From assembly GCF_009183415.1 (NCBI RefSeq), contig NZ_WEHU01000014.1, positions 62,001-126,000 of the forward strand: a stretch of DNA of 64,000 nucleotides. The letters are read 5' to 3'. The position numbers and the translations under genes are program-made. The DNA comes from Bacillus sp. B1-b2. Lineage in GTDB: Bacteria > Bacillota > Bacilli > Bacillales > Cytobacillaceae. Below the pieces are notes generated by a model. It had not been told where the DNA came from, made no database searches, and saw only the letters and a program-made list of their open reading frames with translations. This document shows positions 35,139 to 43,785 of this stretch, in pieces. How positions within the stretch are numbered: position 1 is the stretch's first letter; each line of letters opens with the position of its first letter.

Positions 35139-36338
35139 TTGAAACGCTACTGGAAAATAATTTCTGTTTGTTTCCTTATTGTTGTCATTATGGGAGCATA
35201 TTATATACAAGTAAATATAGCTGCTAAAGAGGACATTTCATTAAAGCATAATAAAGTTAGTGGAAACGAAGAAGAGCTAAATAATTTGGTTATAAATACA
35301 GATTACCAAGTAGGATATGACTATTTGGCATCCATGTATGTCACGAATGGAGAGACGATCAATCTAAACTATCGCTCCTTTTTCGAGAGTTTACCAGAGT
35401 CTAGTTATTACTCAAAGTACAATGCGTTAGTAGAAGAGTATAAAGGCTTTATGCGTGGAAAAAGAAATTTCAATGGAATTTATAATGATGAGAATAAATT
35501 AGTATATGTGCAAACGAAGAGTAAAGAACTCAACGGAGGGTTCTCCGAAGAAACTAGTTTTGAAATTGATGTGTTAAATAAGAAAACAAATGATAGCACA
35601 TCATTTAATATTCCTTTAAAGGAGTCTGAAGGTTGGTCTGATGTTGAAAGAGTGCAAATGGTAGGAAATCAACTTAAGATTATAAAGCGTGAATATGATG
35701 ATAATGGATCAAGTCATCTACTTATTTATAGTGTTGATATGGAAAATGAACAGTTATTAAATGATGAAACAATATATTCTGCGCATCCCTATAAAGGAGA
35801 GGGAGACTGGTCAGATTTTAGTATTCTAGGTGAATCATTTGTTAATGACTCTAATGTTTTAATAAAAATAGACAACTTTATTGGCGACTATGATCAAGCT
35901 AAGTGGGAAGCGACAGAGTCGGAAAGAAGTAATTCAGAATTAATGGTTTACAATGTGGAAAAAGGGACTTCCCAAATTGTTCAACTTTCGAAGCAACTGA
36001 ATCCATATATAGATTATTCCTATGTGAAGAATACAACCCTATATATTCCTAGTCAATTGGAAGATAGACTAGAAGTAGAGCAATATGACTTAGTGAATGA
36101 AGAGTGGAAGAATCCAATAGTATTTGATCTATCAGATAAAAAGAAAACGATAGATGAACCGTTTATAAAATTAATGGATGGCAAAATATATACCATCTAT
36201 CCAGGAAATAAAGAATACCGAATGTATATCGGTAATCTAGAAACAGGTATGTCTTTATATGAGGGAGAAATAGACATTCAAGGAAAGATAGAGGATAAAG
36301 AGAAAGGAGCTCTTCTAGTTTTTGATATCTATAATTAA
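35139..36338 (+). CDS. Membrane-anchored extracytoplasmic protein of the ABC operon
   Basis: A 399-residue protein. One hydrophobic segment (about residues 6-25) anchors a large, acidic extracytoplasmic region with repeated beta-strand blocks, possibly a propeller-like fold (for example KLVYVQTKSKEL, NSELMVYNVEKGTS, GKIYTIYPGNKEY). No named family recognised. The start is TTG 35139 after TAGGAGGG. Being last in the operon it may be the surface accessory subunit of the transporter; this is inference. Confidence 0.7.
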   Translation: MKRYWKIISVCFLIVVIMGAYYIQVNIAAKEDISLKHNKVSGNEEELNNLVINTDYQVGYDYLASMYVTNGETINLNYRSFFESLPESSYYSKYNALVEEYKGFMRGKRNFNGIYNDENKLVYVQTKSKELNGGFSEETSFEIDVLNKKTNDSTSFNIPLKESEGWSDVERVQMVGNQLKIIKREYDDNGSSHLLIYSVDMENEQLLNDETIYSAHPYKGEGDWSDFSILGESFVNDSNVLIKIDNFIGDYDQAKWEATESERSNSELMVYNVEKGTSQIVQLSKQLNPYIDYSYVKNTTLYIPSQLEDRLEVEQYDLVNEEWKNPIVFDLSDKKKTIDEPFIKLMDGKIYTIYPGNKEYRMYIGNLETGMSLYEGEIDIQGKIEDKEKGALLVFDIYN

Positions 36339-36353
36339 TTGTATTTTGATGCT

Positions 36354-36386
36354 AAAAAAGTTGCTAGGAAATAGCAACTTTTTTTA
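36354..36386 (+). terminator. Terminator of the GntR/ABC operon
   Basis: AAAAAAGTTGCTA and TAGCAACTTTTTTT form a strong stem with a short GGAAA loop and a T tract. Confidence 0.9.
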
Positions 36387-36497
36387 TCTTCTAGAAAAGA
36401 AAACCTTAGGCTATGCCCTCAGATAAACTTACAGCGTGACTTCCTCATGGTGCAAAAACTATTCTTGGTTCACGTCAAATAGGTGTTAATTAGCAAA

Positions 36498-36683
36498 ATA
36501 AGCGGAGAAATTCCGGCTAATTGCAGCTAGACTCTTATTTTCAGGATAATAAGCGGAGAATTTCCGGATAAGGAAGGAAAAATCCTCATGTTTCATGTGT
36601 TTTAATGAAATAGTCGGAATTTCTCCGTCTATTGGGGATGTTTTTCATGGCAGTAAACGAATAAGGGGATTTTCTCCGGCTAT
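36498..36683. repeat. Four short palindromic repeats at regular spacing
   Basis: Four 23-24-base units built around GCGGAGAATTTCCGG begin at 36498, 36549, 36610 and 36661 (steps 51, 61, 51). Units 1 and 2 are in one orientation (ATAAGCGGAGAA..TTCCGG), unit 3 is inverted (ATAGTCGGAA..CTCCGTCTAT), and unit 4 is mixed (GGGGATTTTCTCCGG). The intervening 26-37 bases are unrelated to each other. Each unit can fold as a small hairpin. Confidence 0.75.
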
Positions 36684-37038
36684 TTTTATCTATCTAATCG
36701 GATTCTTTTCCTAATTTCCGGCCGAAAGATGTAGACACTTTTACCATATGCGAAATACTAGATGATGAAGCATACCGATCCGTTTGCGGGTAATAAAGTA
36801 CGAAAAAAATAAGCACAAGAGAAGCTATTAGGCTTGGCCAATAGAAGCAGCGTAATTGGTTAACTATTGTGTAGCCCTCAGTAATAAACAAATTTTATAC
36901 CGCAGAGAAAACCACCCGTTCTTTGTCGTACGTATTGCTGTTATTCTTAATAAAACAGTAACATTCTCTATTGATCGTTATAAGAGATTGATCACAAGAT
37001 TAGGGTACAACAATTAACCAATCTTCTTGTAGAGGCAT
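36684..37038. other. Decayed sequence without an intact gene
   Basis: Short interrupted frames on both strands, including a 65-codon minus-strand frame with one hydrophobic stretch but no ribosome site. It leads into the HD-GYP remnant and appears to be degraded coding sequence. Confidence 0.45.
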
Positions 37039-37161
37039 ATGATCAGAAAAAAGGGTATCTATTTAGATGAAAGCTTTAAATCTAGTATTGTAATATCAAC
37101 AGTGTTTCATGATATAGGAAAGTCACGTATACCTATGTATATCTTTAAGAAACTTTTATAA
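37039..37161 (+). pseudogene. HD-GYP domain remnant
   Basis: A 40-codon frame (MIRKKGIYLDESFKSSI...) contains STVFHDIGKSRIPMYIF, which matches the HD-GYP phosphodiesterase motif HDIGKxxIP. It is bounded by stops on both sides, with no GYP part following. The parent protein would have hydrolysed cyclic di-GMP. Only this short fragment is recognisable, so it is a gene relic. Confidence 0.65.
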
Positions 37162-37228
37162 AAGAATAAAGGAAAATTCACACATATAATAATTACCTCA
37201 CTAATATGCATAATTTGAGGTGATATGG

Positions 37229-37531
37229 ATGTTAAATATTATTGAAGATTCCGTTCGTTTTCCAGAAGCGTTGGAAAAAGGGAGAACAATCACACGAACA
37301 TATCGTACATATCCTTATAGGGTATATCAAGCAAGCTGTGCACTTCGAGGAATAGATTACGGTTTTTCCGATCAAGAAGGCCAATTTTTTAGAACCACCA
37401 TTGAAACTAGTGCGCAAATAACATCTCCATATGAGGTGAAAGTGAATATTACATTTGGTTTTCGCTCTAGAGAATTTGATAAAAGGACAGATGCCACCAT
37501 TAAATATGCTTTATTTATGCAGTATCAATAA
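37229..37531 (+). CDS. Hypothetical protein, 100 residues
   Basis: A basic-aromatic protein (ARG/TYR-rich TRTYRTYPYRVYQ) with a beta-rich second half (EVKVNITFGFRSREF), no signal peptide or membrane helix. The open frame begins at GTG 37220, but GAGGTGA at 37217-37223 supports ATG 37229. It is monocistronic. Not recognised. Confidence 0.55.
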   Translation: MLNIIEDSVRFPEALEKGRTITRTYRTYPYRVYQASCALRGIDYGFSDQEGQFFRTTIETSAQITSPYEVKVNITFGFRSREFDKRTDATIKYALFMQYQ

Positions 37532-37802
37532 AAAAATATATCCTTAGAATTTGCAATATGGTTCTCGTTTTTTTTATAAAATATAATTATAGAAATATAT
37601 CTGTGAAGTGGATTTATGAAAGGGGAAAGCAATGAATGGAAGTGTCTTTTAAGTAATAAGAGGTTAGCATCATTTAGTTAGTATATACTTAAGAAAATGA
37701 CGCTTAGAAAACAGTTAAATAACTATTCTGATATACTATTAATATGTGTTTTATTGGAAAATATAATGGGAGAAAAATTCTTGTTTTTAACGAAAAAATG
37801 TG

Positions 37803-37831
37803 TTGACATTCAGTTGAATTAGTTTTATATT
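37803..37831 (+). promoter_or_regulatory. met operon promoter
   Basis: TTGACA (37803-37808), 17-base spacer, TATATT (37826-37831); it precedes the riboswitch by about 35 bases. Confidence 0.85.
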
Positions 37832-37866
37832 GATAACAATTCAAATAATAACTTCATAATTCTTAA

Positions 37867-37984
37867 CTCTTATCCAGAGAAACCGAGGGATCAGGCCCTA
37901 TGACGTTTCGGCAACGGATTTTTACAAATACCGTGCCAACTCCTGCAAATGTTTATTTTTGAACATTTGGAAGATAAGATCGAG
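37867..37984 (+). promoter_or_regulatory. SAM-I (S-box) riboswitch
   Basis: The S-box core is unmistakable: CTTATCCAGAGAAACCGAGG at the 5' side, GGATCAGGCCCTATGACG, CGGCAACGG, CCGTGCCAACTCCTGC and the closing GAAGATAAG. It senses S-adenosylmethionine and turns the downstream methionine uptake genes off when SAM is plentiful. Confidence 0.97.
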
Positions 37985-37997
37985 GAACTTTAAATTA

Positions 37998-38046
37998 AAG
38001 CCCTCTTTTTTTTCTTCTGTATTGAGAAAAGAAAGAGGGCTTTTTG
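37998..38046 (+). terminator. Riboswitch-controlled terminator
   Basis: AAAGCCCTCTTTT pairs with AAAAGAAAGAGGGCTTT, followed by TTTTT. It is the expression platform of the S-box. Confidence 0.9.
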
Positions 38047-38080
38047 TTATTGTAAATACATAAAAAGGGAAGTGAATGCT

Positions 38081-39100
38081 TTGATTGAATTTAGTCAAAT
38101 AGCTAAAACATTTACTTTAGGCAAAAGAAAAGTGGAAGCTGTAAAAAATGTATCTTTAACCATTAAGAAAGGAGAAATCTTTGGAATCATTGGTTTCAGT
38201 GGTGCAGGGAAGAGTACATTATTAAGACTAGTAAATTTACTAGAAACCCCATCAAATGGTTCAATAAAAATTCAAGGAGAAGATTTATCGAAATTTAGTG
38301 CAAAGGAAGTTCGAAAGCTTAGAAGAAGAATCGGGATGATCTTTCAAAATTTTAATTTATTCACTTCTAGAACGGTAGCGGGCAATATAGCCTATCCATT
38401 GAAATTAGAAGGCAAGCCAAAAGCAGAGATAAACAAGAGAGTAGAGGAGCTATTACAATTTGTTGGATTAACGGATAAAGCAAATGATTATCCAGAACAA
38501 CTCTCAGGTGGGCAAAAACAACGAGTAGGTATAGCAAGAGCTCTAGCCAATTCTCCAGATATTCTAATTTGTGATGAAGCAACTTCTGCACTAGATCCAG
38601 ATACGACAGGTGAAATACTTAGACTGTTGAAAAAGGTAAATAAAGACTTTGGTATCACCATTTTACTAATCACCCATGAAATGAATGTCATTCAAACCAT
38701 CTGTGATAAGGTCGCAGTAATGGAAAACGGAGAAGTAATTGAATCAGGAAATGTTTTTGAAACATTTACAAATCCACAACATCCTACTACGAAAAGATTT
38801 ATTCAATCTGTACAGCAAGATCGCCCTTCTGATATATTGCTTCATCAATGGAAACAAAGTGGAGGAGAAGATCTTTATCGGGTTATTTTTAAAGGAGAAC
38901 TAGCAAATAGACCATTGCTTTCACAAGTCTCTAGAAAAAATAATGTAGATATCAATATTGTGTATGGATCTGTACAAGAACTACAAGAGAAATTTTTTGG
39001 GAATTTACTTGTCTCTTTTGAAGGAGAAAAGGCAGACATTCAACAGGTAATCCTCGAATTAGAAAGAGAAGTTTCTATTGAGGAGGTGATTTTTGAATGA
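38081..39100 (+). CDS. metN: Methionine ABC transporter ATPase
   Basis: A roughly 339-residue ATPase. Walker A GFSGAGKSTLL, signature LSGGQKQRVGIARA and Walker B ILICDEATSALD are intact, and the C-terminal NIL/ACT-like domain (about residues 265-339) that binds methionine for transinhibition is present. The frame opens at GTG 38072, but TTG 38081 (MIEFSQ) matches MetN N-termini and has better spacing from AAGGGAAGTGA. It overlaps metI by four bases. Confidence 0.93.
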   Translation: MIEFSQIAKTFTLGKRKVEAVKNVSLTIKKGEIFGIIGFSGAGKSTLLRLVNLLETPSNGSIKIQGEDLSKFSAKEVRKLRRRIGMIFQNFNLFTSRTVAGNIAYPLKLEGKPKAEINKRVEELLQFVGLTDKANDYPEQLSGGQKQRVGIARALANSPDILICDEATSALDPDTTGEILRLLKKVNKDFGITILLITHEMNVIQTICDKVAVMENGEVIESGNVFETFTNPQHPTTKRFIQSVQQDRPSDILLHQWKQSGGEDLYRVIFKGELANRPLLSQVSRKNNVDINIVYGSVQELQEKFFGNLLVSFEGEKADIQQVILELEREVSIEEVIFE

Positions 39101-39759
39101 AAGTCGATTGGACCACATTTTGGCCGAGAATTATAGAATCAACGGGAGAAACCATTTTAATGGTTATCATGACTTTAGTTTTGGGCTCAATTCTTGGTAT
39201 TTTGATAGGATTACTTTTATTTGTAACAAGAAAAGGAAACATCCTGGAGAATAAGATAGCTTTCCAACTATTGAACTTATTAATCAATATTATTCGACCT
39301 ATCCCTTTTATTATTTTTCTTGTAGCAATTAGCCCTTTAACAAGATCTATTGTAGGAACAACGATCGGAATTTGGGCTGCAATATTTCCCATGACAATTG
39401 CAGCATCTTTCGGGATTGCTAGGGTAGTTGAGAATAATCTTATAAGCATAGACCCAGGGGTTATTGAAGCAGCTAAAGCAATGGGGGCAAGTCCGCTCCA
39501 AATCATCTTTACTGTATTAATACCAGAAGCTTTAGGTCCACTTATTCTAGGTTTAACTTTTGTAACGATTAGTTTAATTGATTTCTCTGCAATGGCAGGT
39601 ACAGTTGGTGGCGGAGGTCTAGGGCATGTTGCTATGACTTACGGATATCAGAGATTTGATGGAAGTGTCATGTTAGTGACAGTCATTATCTTAATATTAC
39701 TTGTTCAATTAGCACAATGGTTAGGCAATACATTATCAAGAAAAATTATGCGTAGATAA
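39097..39759 (+). CDS. metI: Methionine ABC transporter permease
   Basis: A 220-residue permease with about five helices and the EAA loop (EAAKAMGASPLQIIF). Its end GGGGLGHVAMTYGYQRFD is typical of MetI. It forms the MetN2I2 complex. Confidence 0.93.
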   Translation: MKVDWTTFWPRIIESTGETILMVIMTLVLGSILGILIGLLLFVTRKGNILENKIAFQLLNLLINIIRPIPFIIFLVAISPLTRSIVGTTIGIWAAIFPMTIAASFGIARVVENNLISIDPGVIEAAKAMGASPLQIIFTVLIPEALGPLILGLTFVTISLIDFSAMAGTVGGGGLGHVAMTYGYQRFDGSVMLVTVIILILLVQLAQWLGNTLSRKIMRR

Positions 39760-39783
39760 TTAATAAAGAAAAGGGGAAACAAC

Positions 39784-40641
39784 ATGAAAAAAATAGCGAA
39801 ATTATTTGTAGTACTACTTGCAGTATGGGCACTAGCAGCATGTGGGAATAAATCGGCTTCAGGAGATGAGGAAGTAGTTAAAGTCAAAATTGGTGTTACT
39901 GGAACAGATGGAGAGGTATGGCCATTATTGAAAGAAAAAGCAAAAAAAGAGGGAATTGAAATTGAACTAGTAGAATTCTCCGATTATACGCTTCCTAACC
40001 AAGCACTTGCAAACAAAGAAATTGATCTTAATTCTTTTCAACATATTGCTTTTCTAAGTCAATTTGCTAATGAAAATAACGCAGATTTAGAACCAATTGG
40101 CTCCACAATTATTGCTCCAATGGGGATTTATTCCGAAAAAGTTAAAGATGTTAGTGAACTAAAGAAAGGCGATAAAATTGCAATTCCAGATGATCCATCA
40201 AACCAAGCTCGTGCATTAAAGCTTCTTGAATCTGCAGGACTTATTACATTAGCAGATGATTTCGGACTATTCGGTGATCCTACTAAAATAGTAGAGAATC
40301 CAAAAGACTTAGAAATATACCCTGTAGTTGCACAGCAAACTCCACGTGTGCTTCCTGATGTGGCAGCATCTGTAATTAATAATGGAGTAGCAGGTCAAGC
40401 AGGATTTGATCCAGTAAAAGATCCAATCTATCTTGAAGATGCCAATGACGAGAGTGTTTTACCATATATAAATGTATTTGCAGCAAGATCAGAGGATACA
40501 GATAATAAAACATATCAACGCATCGTAGAACTTTATCATGAAGAAGATGTCATTAAAGCTGTAGAAGCAGATACTAATGGGGGTTCTATTGTAGTAGATA
40601 AACCGAAGGAAGATTTAGTAAAACAATTTAAAGAGTTATAG
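39784..40641 (+). CDS. metQ: Methionine-binding lipoprotein
   Basis: A 285-residue NlpA-family lipoprotein with lipobox ALAACG (Cys20). Landmarks are VTGTDGEVWPLLKEKAKKEG, the Phe-Gln-His segment NSFQHIAFL and the IAIPDDPSNQARAL block, all typical of MetQ. It delivers D/L-methionine or its derivatives to MetNI. Confidence 0.93.
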   Translation: MKKIAKLFVVLLAVWALAACGNKSASGDEEVVKVKIGVTGTDGEVWPLLKEKAKKEGIEIELVEFSDYTLPNQALANKEIDLNSFQHIAFLSQFANENNADLEPIGSTIIAPMGIYSEKVKDVSELKKGDKIAIPDDPSNQARALKLLESAGLITLADDFGLFGDPTKIVENPKDLEIYPVVAQQTPRVLPDVAASVINNGVAGQAGFDPVKDPIYLEDANDESVLPYINVFAARSEDTDNKTYQRIVELYHEEDVIKAVEADTNGGSIVVDKPKEDLVKQFKEL

Positions 40642-40653
40642 GAGGAGAAAGGA

Positions 40654-41859
40654 ATGAGCGAAGTGACCAATTTACTAGATAGCATTCAATTATCGATTGA
40701 AAATAAAAAAGAAGTTTATATACAAACAAGTCAGGCAATACATGCTAAACCGGAGATTGGAAACCAAGAGTTTTTTGCAAGCAAAACCCTTGTAAATCTA
40801 TTGGAAAGTGAGGGTTTTAAAGTAGATAAAGCTGTTGCAGGTCATGAGACATCCTTCTATGCCGTAAAGGATAGTGGAATCTCTGGACCAACCATTGCTT
40901 TTCTTGCAGAATATGATGCATTACCAGGATTAGGGCATGCTTGTGGACATAACATTATAGGCACAACAAGTGTAGCTGCAGGGATTGCATTAGCAGAAGC
41001 TTTACCACAAACTGGTGGTCGTGTAGTTGTATTAGGGACTCCTGCAGAAGAAGGTGGACCGAATGGAAGTGCAAAAGGTAGCTTTGTAAAGCATGGTTAC
41101 TTAAAAGATGTGGATGTGGCTTTAATGCTTCACCCTTCTGGAAAAACATCATTAACAAGTGAAACACTTGCAGTAGATCCACTAGATTTTCATTTCTATG
41201 GAAAAGCTGCTCATGCAGCAGGTTCGCCAGAAAAAGGAATTAATGCATTGGATGCGGTTATTCAATTGTTTGTTGGAATTAGTACCTTAAGACAACAACT
41301 TCCTTCTGATGTGAGAATACACGGAATTATTACACATGGTGGAGATGCACCAAATATCATTCCAGAATATGCATCTGCACGTTTTTATATCCGAGCAAGC
41401 TCATGGAAAAAAACAGAAGAAGTTTCCACAAAGGTTCGATCTATTGCTGAGGGTGCTGCACTTGCAACTGGAAGCACGGTAAAAGTAGAGAGATTTCAAA
41501 ATGAAGTAAAAGACTTTGTTATTAACCCAGTATTAGATAATGTCCTTAAAGAAGAACTTCAAGCAATTGGAGAAGATGTTTTCGTAGAGAAATCAACAGG
41601 AAAAGGTTCAACAGATGCTGGTAATATCAGCTATGAAGTTCCAACTGCTCATGGACATATTAAAATTGGTCCAGATGATTTAATTGCCCATACAAATGAA
41701 TTTAGAGAAGCAGCACAGTCAGAAGTTGGGAACCAAGCAATTATCAATGGTGCAAAAGCAATTGCAGCTGTAGGATATCGTTTATTATCAGATTCATTAT
41801 TATTACACAAAATAAATAAAGCCTTTGATGTCGAGAAGAAAGCAAAAAATAATAGATAA
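40654..41859 (+). CDS. M20-family amidohydrolase
   Basis: A 401-residue amidohydrolase of the M20D/aminobenzoyl-glutamate-hydrolase type. Metal ligands lie in GHACGHNIIG, TPAEEGGPNGSAKG and the later HTNEFREAA; the dimerisation region has KAAHAAGSPEKGINALDAV. As the fourth gene of the SAM-riboswitch operon, 12 bases after metQ, it is likely to release methionine from an N-acyl- or peptide-type methionine derivative imported by MetNIQ (inference). A 60-base degraded copy of its 5' end occurs at 53571-53634. Confidence 0.88.
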   Translation: MSEVTNLLDSIQLSIENKKEVYIQTSQAIHAKPEIGNQEFFASKTLVNLLESEGFKVDKAVAGHETSFYAVKDSGISGPTIAFLAEYDALPGLGHACGHNIIGTTSVAAGIALAEALPQTGGRVVVLGTPAEEGGPNGSAKGSFVKHGYLKDVDVALMLHPSGKTSLTSETLAVDPLDFHFYGKAAHAAGSPEKGINALDAVIQLFVGISTLRQQLPSDVRIHGIITHGGDAPNIIPEYASARFYIRASSWKKTEEVSTKVRSIAEGAALATGSTVKVERFQNEVKDFVINPVLDNVLKEELQAIGEDVFVEKSTGKGSTDAGNISYEVPTAHGHIKIGPDDLIAHTNEFREAAQSEVGNQAIINGAKAIAAVGYRLLSDSLLLHKINKAFDVEKKAKNNR

Positions 41860-41871
41860 GAAGTTTAATGG

Positions 41872-41910
41872 GAGCTGCAATATTGAATGGCAGCTCTTAT
41901 TTTTTTTGGA
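41872..41910 (+). terminator. Terminator of the met operon
   Basis: GAGCTGC (41872-41878) pairs with GCAGCTC (41890-41896), followed by TTATTTTTTTT. Confidence 0.88.
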
Positions 41911-42525
41911 AATATTTATTCCAATTGCAGAACTCCTTATTCTTTGTATTATGATGACTTCATTTCTATTAATTCATATCAAACTTGAGCATCGGCAGAA
42001 ATTCCTCTTATATTCTGCATAATTTCTCCAGATTTGTTTTCATTTCCAAGAACATAACAAGCAAAGTTCATCCCGATAAAATCTAAGGTATACTTTTGGA
42101 AAAAACAAAACAGGAATTAACATTTTTTAAAGTATCCATTTGCTTATCGTAAGATACGAAGTCAAATCATATTATTAACTATTTTGGTATTTTAAAAGGT
42201 TTAAAAGAGAGAATAGGGGGTATAGGTATATGGTATTTATTCACAAATCAGAGTGTTTGTGGAAATTTATATTGTAGCTGTATCGGTATTTACATTTAAA
42301 TGTATGTTAAACATCTAGAGGTTAGTCTTGATATACATACTTCTATTGAACTAGTAGAAATGAATAGAAATTAGATATTTCTTACCATTTGTTACAAATT
42401 TTAGTTGTGTTATATTGAAAAAGATTGAAAAAGAAGTCCATTTAATGGAAAAGACTTCATATAAGAATTATTACACAGAGTAAAAAATGGCACTAGATAG
42501 GGTGAATTAAATAGCCTATACCCTT
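41911..42525. other. AT-rich gene-poor stretch before the type VII region
   Basis: No intact gene. A promoter-like pair TTGTTA (42389-42394) and TATATT (42411-42416), spacing 16, faces right and may once have served the YwqH-like remnant. Confidence 0.4.
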
Positions 42526-42717
42526 TTGTTGCAGGAGAAGGAAGAGCAGCTTCGTAGATTAAATAATGGAATGTTTGACCTCCAAGAAATTAATCACGAA
42601 CTGACAAGTTATCGTGACTCTGTAATAAAGCTAGAGCTATCAGCCTCTACCTGGCATGAATCATTGACTTTAAAATTTTTTAAAAATACCTTAAACGCCG
42701 CAATCCTTTCATAAAAA
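42526..42717 (+). pseudogene. YwqH-like (DUF5082) fragment
   Basis: A 62-codon frame with no proper start site: LQEKEEQLRRLNNGMFDLQE followed by ELSASTWHESLTLKF. The ELxxxTWHGxxAxxF pattern and preceding coiled coil match the N-terminal half of DUF5082 proteins that accompany LXG toxins of type VII secretion. The Gly after Trp-His is lost and the frame ends soon after, so this is a relic. Confidence 0.55.
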
Positions 42718-42762
42718 ACGATTCGACCTTAATAGAATCATAGTATAGAGAGGTATAGCACT

Positions 42763-43308
42763 TTGACAAAATTAATTTACAGTATAATTACTGTCTTCTT
42801 AATGCTTGTTGGCTGTAGTAATGATCTATCTACTACAGAAAAACAAGAAACAAAGAAAAATGTATCTGAAGAAGAGCTTTCATTTGAAGAAAAGCAAAAA
42901 GAAATAGTTCAATTCATTAATGATGATATGCAAAATATAGTGAACTACGAAACGGAAGCTAATCAGCAATTGGCAACTGTATCTGGAGAAAATTTTCGTT
43001 CCGATCAGGAATTATATGAAGTGCTGACAGTAAAGGTTATTCCAACTTATGAAAAAGCTGTTAATGAAGTGAAAAACCTAGAAGTGTCAATCGACGAGCT
43101 AGAGCCATTAATAAAGCAAATCGAAGTAGCAACTGGTACTTACTATGAAGCGCTAATGCTTGAAAAAGAGGCGTTAGAGAAAAATGATAAAGAGCTTATT
43201 GAAAAGTCAAATTCCAAAGCACAGGAATACATGGAGAAAATCACTAGCTATCATGAAGACATGAAAAATTTGGCGGGTGATTATGAAATAGACTACCAAC
43301 TAAACTAA
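42763..43308 (+). CDS. Lipoprotein, coiled-coil, adjacent to the type VII operon
   Basis: A 181-residue lipoprotein with lipobox MLVGCS (Cys18), a charged linker and a long helical region (about residues 40-175) rich in Glu and Lys. The start is TTG 42763 after GAGAGG. No named family recognised, but the helical-bundle pattern is similar to other Bacillus lipoproteins of the YkyA/EMYY type. Located between the DUF5082 remnant and esxA on the same strand; a functional link to secretion is only suggested by position. Confidence 0.7.
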   Translation: MTKLIYSIITVFLMLVGCSNDLSTTEKQETKKNVSEEELSFEEKQKEIVQFINDDMQNIVNYETEANQQLATVSGENFRSDQELYEVLTVKVIPTYEKAVNEVKNLEVSIDELEPLIKQIEVATGTYYEALMLEKEALEKNDKELIEKSNSKAQEYMEKITSYHEDMKNLAGDYEIDYQLN

Positions 43309-43407
43309 CTTATATAGTATTTTGTGTAATATTTAGTTGAAAATACTAAAAAGTGGTTTGGTAGATTGCTAATTGTGGTATGGAATAAGTGGTAATTTTT
43401 AGTAATT

Positions 43408-43437
43408 ACATAATGTTATTTCATTATGTGTTATAAA
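43408..43437 (+). promoter_or_regulatory. Palindrome and -10 box before esxA
   Basis: ACATAATG (43408-43415), a six-base spacer and CATTATGT (43422-43429) form a perfect palindrome directly upstream of TATAAA (43432-43437). No consensus -35 is present where the palindrome lies, so the site may be bound by an activator or repressor. Confidence 0.6.
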
Positions 43438-43462
43438 TTTATAAAACTAAGGGAGAGATAGT

Positions 43463-43756
43463 ATGTCAGGAATTATTCGAGTTACACCAGAAGAATTAAT
43501 AGGTATGTCCAATCGCTATACTAGTGAAGGAAGTCAAGTTGGCGAACAAATTTCTCGTTTAGACAACATGATTCAAGATTTAGAAAGCATGTGGGAAGGT
43601 CAGTCAAGTAGAGCATTCAGTGAGCAGTACCAATCGCTTAGACCATCTTTTTTGCAAATGCAACAACTGCTTGAAGAAATTTCTTCCCAATTAAACAGTA
43701 CAGCAAAAGCATTGGAAGATGCAGACGCTCAAATCGCCAATCAAATCCGCGGTTAG
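43463..43756 (+). CDS. esxA: WXG100 secreted protein EsxA/YukE
   Basis: A 97-residue helical-hairpin protein. The turn carries the WEG motif in SMWEGQSSRAF (Trp43 region), and the C-terminal helix has LEDADAQIANQI in place of a strict YxxxD signal. It is the substrate and probable co-factor of the type VII machinery encoded next. Strong AGGGAGAG before ATG 43463, and a terminator-like hairpin after the gene, fit the high expression usual for EsxA. Confidence 0.95.
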   Translation: MSGIIRVTPEELIGMSNRYTSEGSQVGEQISRLDNMIQDLESMWEGQSSRAFSEQYQSLRPSFLQMQQLLEEISSQLNSTAKALEDADAQIANQIRG

Positions 43757-43785
43757 GATTGGAATATAAAATATTGTTAGTTCCT

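Noticed and set aside
36498-36683. CRISPR array
   Set aside because: The repeats are degenerate, occur in both orientations, have variable steps and no cas genes nearby; they are simple palindromic repeats.
36694-36891. Minus-strand 65-codon frame with a hydrophobic stretch
   Set aside because: No ribosome site at its TTG start, no family resemblance, and it lies in decayed sequence.
41825-42022. Plus-strand 65-codon frame after the M20 gene
   Set aside because: It begins inside the M20 gene and crosses the strong terminator at 41872-41910.
42433-42466. Hairpin GAAGTC/GACTTC as a terminator or small RNA
   Set aside because: Six-base stem with a 20-base loop and no T tract; insufficient support.
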